A stretch of DNA of 64,000 bases from Streptomyces sp. NBC_00568. GTDB taxonomy: Bacteria > Actinomycetota > Actinomycetes > Streptomycetales > Streptomycetaceae. Under the pieces are notes generated by a model, which was not told the origin of the DNA, did no database searches, and saw only the letters and a program-made list of their open reading frames with translations. This document shows, piece after piece, positions 55,980 through 62,020 of this stretch. Each line of letters starts with the position of its first letter. Position 1 is the stretch's first letter. A program made the translations under genes and the position numbers. The stretch lies in contig NZ_JAPENW010000001.1 of assembly GCF_026341855.1 (NCBI RefSeq), positions 806,001 through 870,000 of the forward strand, in the 5' to 3' direction.

Positions 55980-57509
55980 ATGGCAGACGACTACCTCGTA
56001 CGTATCGGCAAGCTCATCCGTGACGCCCGGCAACACCGGGGCTGGACACAGTCGCAGCTTGCCGAGGCGCTCGGCACCAGTCAGAGCGCCGTCAATCGCA
56101 TCGAGCGCGGCAACCAAAACATCAGCCTTGAGATGATCGCCCGAATCGGTGAGGCGCTGGACAGTGAGATCGTCTCGCTCGGCTATGCGGGTCCGATGCA
56201 TCTGCGCGTCGTCGGCGGACGTCGTCTGTCCGGCTCGATCGACGTCAAGACCAGTAAGAACGCCTGTGTCGCGCTGCTGTGCGCCACGCTCCTGAACAAG
56301 GGGCGGACGGTGCTGCGCCGGGTGGCCCGCATCGAAGAGGTGTACCGCCTGCTGGAGGTACTCGGGTCGATCGGTGTCCGCACCCGGTGGATCAACGACG
56401 GGGTCGACCTCGAGATCGTGCCGCCGAGCGAGCTGGACATGGAGGCCATCGACGCCGAGGCCGCCATTCGCACGCGGTCCATCATCATGTTCCTCGGCCC
56501 GCTGCTGCACCGCCTGGACGCCTTCAAGCTGCCCTACGCGGGCGGTTGCGACCTGGGCACCCGGACCATCGAGCCGCACATGATCGCGCTGCGCCGGTTC
56601 GGCCTCGACATCGCCGCGACCGAGGGGCTCTACCACGCCCAGGTCGACCGGTCCGTCACGCCCGGACGGCCGATCGTGCTGACCGAGCGCGGGGACACGG
56701 TCACCGAGAACGCGCTGCTCGCCGCCGCCCGCCACGACGGCGTCACGGTCATCCGCAACGCGTCCTCCAACTACATGGTCCAGGACCTGTGCTTCTTCCT
56801 GGAGGCCCTGGGCGTACGAGTGGAGGGCATCGGTACCACGACGCTCACCGTGCACGGCGTGCCGAACATCGACGTCGACGTGGACTACTCGCCCTCCGAG
56901 GACCCGGTCGAGGCGATGAGCCTGCTCGCCGCCGCCGTGGTCACCGAGTCCGAGCTGACGGTGTGCCGGGTGCCGATCGAGTTCCTGGAGATCGAGCTCG
57001 CGGTCCTGGAGGAGATGGGCCTCGACCACGACCGTACGCCGGAGTACTTCGCGGACAACGGCCGCACGCGCCTGATCGACCTGACCGTACGGCCCTCCAA
57101 GCTGGAGGCGCCCATCGACAAGATCCACCCGATGCCGTTCCCCGGCCTGAACATCGACAACGTCCCGTTCTTCGCGGCCATCGCGGCCTCCGCGCAGGGC
57201 AAGACGCTGATCCACGACTGGGTCTACGACAACCGGGCGATCTACCTGACGGACCTCAACCGCCTCGGCGGCCGGCTCCAGCTCCTCGACCCGCACCGCG
57301 TCCTCGTCGAGGGCCCGACCCGCTGGCGCGCCGCCGAGATGATGTGCCCGCCCGCGCTGCGCCCCGCCGTGGTCGTCCTGCTCGCGATGATGGCGGCCGA
57401 CGGCACCTCGGTGCTGCGGAACGTCTACGTCATCAACCGCGGCTACGAGGACCTCGCCGAGCGACTGAACTCGATCGGCGCACAGATCGAGATCTTCCGG
57501 GACATCTGA
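55980..57509 (+). CDS. XRE HTH-UDP-N-acetylglucosamine 1-carboxyvinyltransferase fusion (MurA-like)
   Basis: A 509-residue protein joining an XRE-type HTH (residues 1-68; GWTQSQLAEALGTSQSAVNR) to a complete MurA-like enolpyruvyl transferase. MurA moves enolpyruvate from PEP to UDP-GlcNAc, the first committed step of peptidoglycan synthesis. In the catalytic part SIDVKTSKNACVALLCATLL matches the Lys22 region of E. coli MurA, YAGGCDLGTRTIEPH carries the fosfomycin-target Cys (Cys190), and PPALRPAVVVLLAMMAADG carries the C-terminal Arg. All three are kept, so activity and fosfomycin sensitivity are plausible. The canonical Streptomyces MurA lacks an HTH; this is the second, conserved fusion copy. 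The ATG at 55980 lacks a strong ribosome binding site. Confidence 0.88.
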   Translation: MADDYLVRIGKLIRDARQHRGWTQSQLAEALGTSQSAVNRIERGNQNISLEMIARIGEALDSEIVSLGYAGPMHLRVVGGRRLSGSIDVKTSKNACVALLCATLLNKGRTVLRRVARIEEVYRLLEVLGSIGVRTRWINDGVDLEIVPPSELDMEAIDAEAAIRTRSIIMFLGPLLHRLDAFKLPYAGGCDLGTRTIEPHMIALRRFGLDIAATEGLYHAQVDRSVTPGRPIVLTERGDTVTENALLAAARHDGVTVIRNASSNYMVQDLCFFLEALGVRVEGIGTTTLTVHGVPNIDVDVDYSPSEDPVEAMSLLAAAVVTESELTVCRVPIEFLEIELAVLEEMGLDHDRTPEYFADNGRTRLIDLTVRPSKLEAPIDKIHPMPFPGLNIDNVPFFAAIAASAQGKTLIHDWVYDNRAIYLTDLNRLGGRLQLLDPHRVLVEGPTRWRAAEMMCPPALRPAVVVLLAMMAADGTSVLRNVYVINRGYEDLAERLNSIGAQIEIFRDI

Positions 57510-57539
57510 GCGACCTTCACACGAACGTCGCCGCATTCG

Positions 57540-57571
57540 CCTCCCGACCCGGGTGAGTACGGGTCGGGAGG
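57540..57571 (+). terminator. Terminator of the XRE-MurA gene
   Basis: Perfect 11-bp arms CCTCCCGACCC (57540-57550) and GGGTCGGGAGG (57561-57571) around a 10-nt loop, 31 nt after the stop. Confidence 0.8.
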
Positions 57572-57963
57572 TGGTGCGGCGGCACACGTCCGGGACGGGA
57601 GATTCGACGGTGTCGGGCCCTCGTGTCCACTCGAACCCCCGGATCAGGTCGAATCCGTAAGCCTCTCCGGACACGGCCGAGCAGAAAGCGCGCCTACGTG
57701 CGCACTGTGAATGCGGAAACGAGTGGCCGGGCCACGAAGTCAGGCAGGCATTCGGCCCGGATGCCCGACCCTGATGACGAGCGCGAACGTCAGCGGGCCT
57801 CTAGGGCTTCGATTACGTCGCGGACCGTGCGCCCCTCGGGCAGCTCGAAGCCTCCCCGACATCCTCTTGATCTGGCGTCGAACACCGACGACCCTGCCAT
57901 CTGTAATGCAACAGCCTGGCCGTAGCAGGCGAATCTTCGCGAACACGATCCCCAAAAGCACAT

Positions 57964-57978
57964 ATCGGTAATACTGAT
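57964..57978. promoter_or_regulatory. Near-palindrome with TAATAC element upstream of the conflict operon
   Basis: ATCGGTAATACTGAT is a near-palindrome (12 of 15 positions symmetrical) containing TAATAC (57969-57974), a good -10-like hexamer about 50 nt before the first start codon. No clear -35 element is present. It may be a repressor- or activator-controlled promoter. Confidence 0.45.
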
Positions 57979-58025
57979 TTGTCATGTCCTTCGGTATCGA
58001 GGACCACCTCACGGGGGGGCCAGTC

Positions 58026-58346
58026 ATGCAGTTGATCAGTTTTCGCACAGCAGACGGCGGCGAGGCAGTGGTCGAAATCGCCGAGGACGAGCCAGGAATC
58101 GTCTCGGTCTCACGAGCCGGGGACGCCATCGCACAGGCAACCGGCTCACTGGAAGCAGGGTTCGACCGGATCCGCTCGGTGGCCCAGACCGCACTCGACA
58201 GGCTGATCACGCTGCCTCGGCCGCCAGAAGAAATCACCCTTGAGTTCGGCGTTCGCTTCAACGCCAAGGCAGGCGCTGTCATCGCCCATACGGAAGGGGA
58301 AGGACACCTGAAGGTCGCCGTGGTGTGGCGTAGCGCAGCAACGTGA
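58026..58346 (+). CDS. Trypco1-type trypsin-co-occurring small protein (CU044_2847 family)
   Basis: A 106-residue protein that starts with MQLISFRTADGGEAVVEIAE and continues through IRSVAQTALDRLITLPRPPE to ITLEFGVRFNAKAGAVIAHT and a final hydrophobic strand. This is the pattern of the small protein that accompanies trypsin-like proteases in bacterial conflict operons (Trypco1; often named CU044_2847 family). Its role is not known; a chaperone-like, inhibitor or adaptor role for the protease has been suggested. The ATG at 58026 has a run of seven Gs just upstream; an in-frame ATG at 57984 lacks any binding site. Its stop overlaps the protease start in GTGA. It has no TTA codon. Confidence 0.82.
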   Translation: MQLISFRTADGGEAVVEIAEDEPGIVSVSRAGDAIAQATGSLEAGFDRIRSVAQTALDRLITLPRPPEEITLEFGVRFNAKAGAVIAHTEGEGHLKVAVVWRSAAT

Positions 58347-59419
58347 GCTCAATTCCCCCTTCCACTCGTACACTTGGCACAGCTGGTGAACTCAGTTGCG
58401 GTGGCTCGGGGGAGACGAACACTGTGGGGCCGGAGCGAGGTCAGATGCGGGTGCTGTCCAAGGACGGCGCCCTGTGGGGAGCCGGCGTTCTGGTGACACT
58501 CGGCGAAATGGGAGCTCACGTCCTCACGTGTGCACACGTCGTCATGGACGCGATGGGCAACCCTTCGAGCGGGTCACTCGTGGTGGATCTGCCGGGACGT
58601 GACTGGTTCGCTCATGCATCCCCGGTGCCCGACGCCTGGTCACCTGTTCCGCCGCTCGCCCATACGGAGGCGGGCACCGCCACCGCAGACCATGCCGACT
58701 TCGCCGTGCTCGCCCTGGACGCGGGTCACCCTCGCCTCCCCGGTGGGTGCGGACCCCTGCCGCTCGCGGCGTGCGGTCCCCCGGATGACCGGCGGGTCGC
58801 GGTCATCGGCTACCCACAGGGCGCACCAGCCGGCCTGATCGCCACAGCTCGCCTGGCCGGGACCGGCGGCCCCTGCCCCGACTGGGTACAACTCGACGGC
58901 CTTCGCGCCACCGGTGGCACGGTGACCCACGGTTTCAGTGGCGCGGCCGTCTGGGATCCGGTCAGCGCCCGTGTCATCGGACTTGTCACCGCCGCCTACA
59001 CCGACCGCGCCGCCAGGGTCGCCTGGATGCTTCCTACCGAATCCGCTGTACGGATCTGGCCGCCTCTCACGGCCGCCGTCCGTCGCCCGCGGCCCCGACC
59101 TCACACCCCTCCCTCCGTCGACGAGTTGTACGAACTCGCAGACGCCCTCCTGGACGTGCCCCAGATAGCCCACGACTCAGGCCGCCTGCTCCGGGAGTCC
59201 CTCCCCCCGGCCATCCGCCACAACATCCGCGACAATCCCTGGCCGCGCCAACAGCTCCTCGCCGTCGTCCAGGCGTGCACGGACCACCGGGACGGCTGCT
59301 GCGCACTGCGCGGCGCGACACTGCAGCTCGGGGGTGAATCGGTGTCAGTTGCCCTGGCGGTGGGAATTCTTGACCGCATCTGCTGTGTCGGCGAAGTCGG
59401 TTCAAGGGGCGGTGCATGA
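58343..59419 (+). CDS. Trypsin-like serine protease with EAD2-type domain
   Basis: A 358-residue cytoplasmic protein; no signal peptide is visible. The trypsin-like domain (about 25-235) has the full triad: His65 (VLTCAHVVMD), Asp119 (ADFAVLALD) and Ser199 (HGFSGAAVWD). After a short Pro/Arg linker, an effector-associated domain of the EAD2 type follows (255-340; ELADALLDVPQIAHDSGRLL, then LLAVVQACTDHRDGCCALRG). In this class of systems EADs are thought to recruit the effector to the signalling NTPase by like-with-like contacts. The protease is the predicted effector, perhaps cutting cellular proteins once activated. GTG 58343 overlaps the previous stop by 4 nt and its TGA overlaps the next start by 4 nt. 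Confidence 0.86.
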   Translation: MSSIPPSTRTLGTAGELSCGGSGETNTVGPERGQMRVLSKDGALWGAGVLVTLGEMGAHVLTCAHVVMDAMGNPSSGSLVVDLPGRDWFAHASPVPDAWSPVPPLAHTEAGTATADHADFAVLALDAGHPRLPGGCGPLPLAACGPPDDRRVAVIGYPQGAPAGLIATARLAGTGGPCPDWVQLDGLRATGGTVTHGFSGAAVWDPVSARVIGLVTAAYTDRAARVAWMLPTESAVRIWPPLTAAVRRPRPRPHTPPSVDELYELADALLDVPQIAHDSGRLLRESLPPAIRHNIRDNPWPRQQLLAVVQACTDHRDGCCALRGATLQLGGESVSVALAVGILDRICCVGEVGSRGGA

Positions 59420-60921
59420 TCGATCCGAGGTCTCTAGCAGACAGTGCCCGCCGGGAACTGCCTAGGTATCTCGTCGACGCAGTACAACAACTGACCTGCC
59501 TGGATGATCCAGCGGCCTTGCGTCGGCTGGTGAGCAAGTTCGACCCGGCGCCGGCAGCCCCCAGCAGCGCGAGCGGCAGCACGCAGCGCGCCCAGTTGGT
59601 CCGGCTCATGGAAGGGTTGTGCGGTGCACCCGGCGGACTCACACCGATGGTGCAGACACTGGAAGTGTGGGAGGGAAGCACCGTCGCCGTCCTGAATCTC
59701 AAGATCGCCCTCGCGGCCTGGGAAGTCGACCTGTTCGCCTACGAGGAGTGGGAGGAGCTCTTCCGGCTGCTGGACGGGTTACGCGTGCCCGACCTCAGTC
59801 GGCAGTACGCCGACTTCCTTCGAGAGCACGGAAGGTTCACCTCACCCGCGCATTGCACCGAGCCCTGGGCGGTCTTTCTTCACGCCGCGACGCTCAACGC
59901 CCGCAGCGGTGAGCCCCTGCCGTGCTTCCAGCTCCTCCGTCGCCTGGCCCTCGCGGCCGAAGGGGACCGCCAATTCGCCATCACCGACTGGGTCGATGAC
60001 CACGACCCGCATTCCTCGCTGCCCGATGACGTCGAGCCCAAAGCCGACGAGCAGGAAGCCGCGGCCAGGGCGGACGTATGGAGCCCGTCGGACTACCTCA
60101 TCATTCGTCTGAGGCCGTTACTCGACGGCGATGGCGAAGGAACGACGATCCTCTCCCACTGGCGACGGGTGCACCCCGGCGGGCAGGTCCGCGGCGAGGA
60201 CCGGCGCATCGCACCAACAGACCTGGAGCAGGAAGTGCGAGCGCTGATTCACAAGGCGGAAAGCGACTGGGCCTACTTCCTCAAGGGCGAGCTCGCCATC
60301 GAGTTCGTGCTTCCCTGGGACCTTCTTCATCTGCCCGTGGAGAACTGGGAGAAGTCGTCGTTCCACGGAGTCGGCGCGGTGCTGGGCGAGGACCATCCGG
60401 TCGTCATCCGCAGCTTGGAGCGGCTTGACCGGCGCGACCTGCACGGTCGTTGGGGAAGAAGGTGGGACGCCTTCGCACAGAGGCGGGCGGGAAGCGCTCA
60501 TTGGTTCGCCTACGACAGTCTGGCCCATCTGCTCTCGGATCCCCCTCCGGCGGTGGCGGTGCTCAGTTCCGCTCCGGGCGACACGTCTCCGTCGGGGGAT
60601 TCGCCCCCTCACTCCCCCGACGAGCTGGGCGAGGCGTTGAGAGCGGGCGTCCCCGTCGTGTTGTGGGACAGACGAGGAGGCGGAGACCCCGACTTCCGAG
60701 CCGCGTTACGTGCCGTCCTGGAGAGCAGCGATCCCCGGCGACTGCCAACTCTGGTGAAATCCTTGCGCATCACGTCCAGGGACCGCGATTCTGAAGACCC
60801 CATGGTCGGCCGCCATGTAGCCCTGCTCTGGGACGACCCGTATCGACTACCCGTCGCAATGACGGACTCTTCCGCATCGATCAGGGACGGTTGGGAGGAG
60901 AAGAGTCATGACGCATCCTGA
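59416..60921 (+). CDS. VMAP-type (vWA-MoxR-associated) protein
   Basis: A 501-residue protein that I identify as a vWA-MoxR-associated protein (VMAP). The C-terminal part (about 225-500) has the recognisable VMAP-C features: LIIRLRPLLDGDG, WAYFLKGELAIEFVLPWDLL and WEKSSFHGVGAVLGEDHPVV, ending with PVVLWDRRGGGDPDF. The first 200 residues look like two helical EAD-like units (AVQQLTCLDDPAALRRLV and FRLLDGLRVPDLSRQYADFL with EPWAVFLHAATLNARSGEPL), able to bind the EAD of the protease. VMAP is thought to link MoxR, vWA protein and effector. It starts at ATG 59416 inside the protease stop, overlaps the next gene by 14 nt, and has three TTA leucine codons. Confidence 0.8.
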   Translation: MIDPRSLADSARRELPRYLVDAVQQLTCLDDPAALRRLVSKFDPAPAAPSSASGSTQRAQLVRLMEGLCGAPGGLTPMVQTLEVWEGSTVAVLNLKIALAAWEVDLFAYEEWEELFRLLDGLRVPDLSRQYADFLREHGRFTSPAHCTEPWAVFLHAATLNARSGEPLPCFQLLRRLALAAEGDRQFAITDWVDDHDPHSSLPDDVEPKADEQEAAARADVWSPSDYLIIRLRPLLDGDGEGTTILSHWRRVHPGGQVRGEDRRIAPTDLEQEVRALIHKAESDWAYFLKGELAIEFVLPWDLLHLPVENWEKSSFHGVGAVLGEDHPVVIRSLERLDRRDLHGRWGRRWDAFAQRRAGSAHWFAYDSLAHLLSDPPPAVAVLSSAPGDTSPSGDSPPHSPDELGEALRAGVPVVLWDRRGGGDPDFRAALRAVLESSDPRRLPTLVKSLRITSRDRDSEDPMVGRHVALLWDDPYRLPVAMTDSSASIRDGWEEKSHDAS

Positions 60922-62020
60922 CGACGGTTCGGCCTTACCGGGAGACAATCAGCACCCTCGTTGGTGGATCTACCGAGGGACACGGCTGCCGCGGGCCGAC
61001 TTCTCCCTGACCGAATTGCTTCCCCCGCCTCCTCCCTGGCGGACGTTCAGCGGTGGCCCGGTACTTCCGTCCCCGCCCCACGACGACGTGGAGACGTTAC
61101 GCAGGCTGGGCTCACATCTGCCGACCAGGACCGTTTCCGAGTTCGCCCGCCGCGAAGCGGAGATGGTGAACGCCGCTCTGCTGCTGCGCCGACCGCTGCT
61201 GGTCAGTGGGCGGCCAGGCACAGGAAAATCAAGTCTCGCCTACCGCGTCAGCCGCGAGTTGTGTCTCGGGCGCGTCCTGCGCTGGCACATCACCAGCCGC
61301 ACCACGCTGCAACGGGGCCTGTACGACTACGATGCGATCGGCCGGGTGCAGGACACCGCGGCGGCCAGGGCAGCCCTCGGGCAGGGGCCATCCGAGGGTG
61401 AGGACCCGACGGCTCTCGGGATCGGCGAGTACCTTCAACTCGGGCCGCTGGGCACGGCACTGTTGCCCTACGCAGAACCGCGAGTTCTCCTCATCGACGA
61501 ACTCGACAAGAGCGACCTCGACCTCGCCAACGATCTGCTCAGCATCTTCGAAGAGGGTTCTTTCACGATTCCTGAGTTGTTGCGCGCCCGGCGAAGGCAC
61601 CCGGTGGTGCGTGTCCTGACGAACGATCCGGAGGGCGAGGCCGAGATCCGTGGAGGGACGGTCACCTGCAATGCCTTCCCATTGGTCGTGATGACCTCGA
61701 ACAGCGAACGGGAATTCCCGCCGGCCTTCCTGCGACGTTGCCTGCTTCTCGAGATGCCCGACCCCAGCCAGGACGACCTCGCCGACATGCTGGCGGCGCA
61801 CTTCGGCGAGGAGACTGCCAGGCAGTGGGGCGGTGACCTCATCGCCAGGTTCCTCGAACGCAGCCGGGAACGCGGCGGCCTGTCCCGAGACCAACTGCTC
61901 AACTCTCTCTATCTGGCCACATCGGGCGGGGTCGGCGGCCAGGACGGCTCGCTGTACGAACTCGTCGAAGCGGTGTGGCATCGTCTCGACAGATCAAGGT
62001 CGGGGACGAAGCCGGGATGA
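60908..62020 (+). CDS. MoxR-family AAA+ ATPase
   Basis: A 370-residue AAA+ ATPase. Walker A is GRPGTGKSS (residues 101-109), Walker B is VLLIDELDKSD (193-203), sensor 1 is in VMTSNSEREFPPAF (about 262-273), and LRR at 275-277 is the arginine-finger position. MoxR proteins work as chaperone-like ATPases with vWA partners. The first 75 residues form a Pro-rich extension with no known domain. TTA codons occur at 60935-60937 and 61097-61099. It overlaps the VMAP gene by 14 nt and the next gene by 4 nt (ATGA), so the proteins are made together. Confidence 0.88.
   Translation: MTHPDDGSALPGDNQHPRWWIYRGTRLPRADFSLTELLPPPPPWRTFSGGPVLPSPPHDDVETLRRLGSHLPTRTVSEFARREAEMVNAALLLRRPLLVSGRPGTGKSSLAYRVSRELCLGRVLRWHITSRTTLQRGLYDYDAIGRVQDTAAARAALGQGPSEGEDPTALGIGEYLQLGPLGTALLPYAEPRVLLIDELDKSDLDLANDLLSIFEEGSFTIPELLRARRRHPVVRVLTNDPEGEAEIRGGTVTCNAFPLVVMTSNSEREFPPAFLRRCLLLEMPDPSQDDLADMLAAHFGEETARQWGGDLIARFLERSRERGGLSRDQLLNSLYLATSGGVGGQDGSLYELVEAVWHRLDRSRSGTKPG

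Larger units (their letters stand above)
57510..58025. other. 516-bp region between XRE-MurA and the conflict operon
   Basis: Holds the terminator of the MurA-like gene and the promoter/operator region of the conflict operon. A 36-codon minus-strand frame (57790-57900, ending GFELPEGRTVRDVIEALEAR) has natural-looking sequence and may be the remnant of a lost gene, but no intact gene is supported. This is the edge of the conserved core. Confidence 0.6.

Noticed and set aside
57600..57720. Possible tRNA-derived attachment site at the edge of the accessory region
   Set aside because: No tRNA fold or direct repeat pair, and no integrase gene, could be found within the window.
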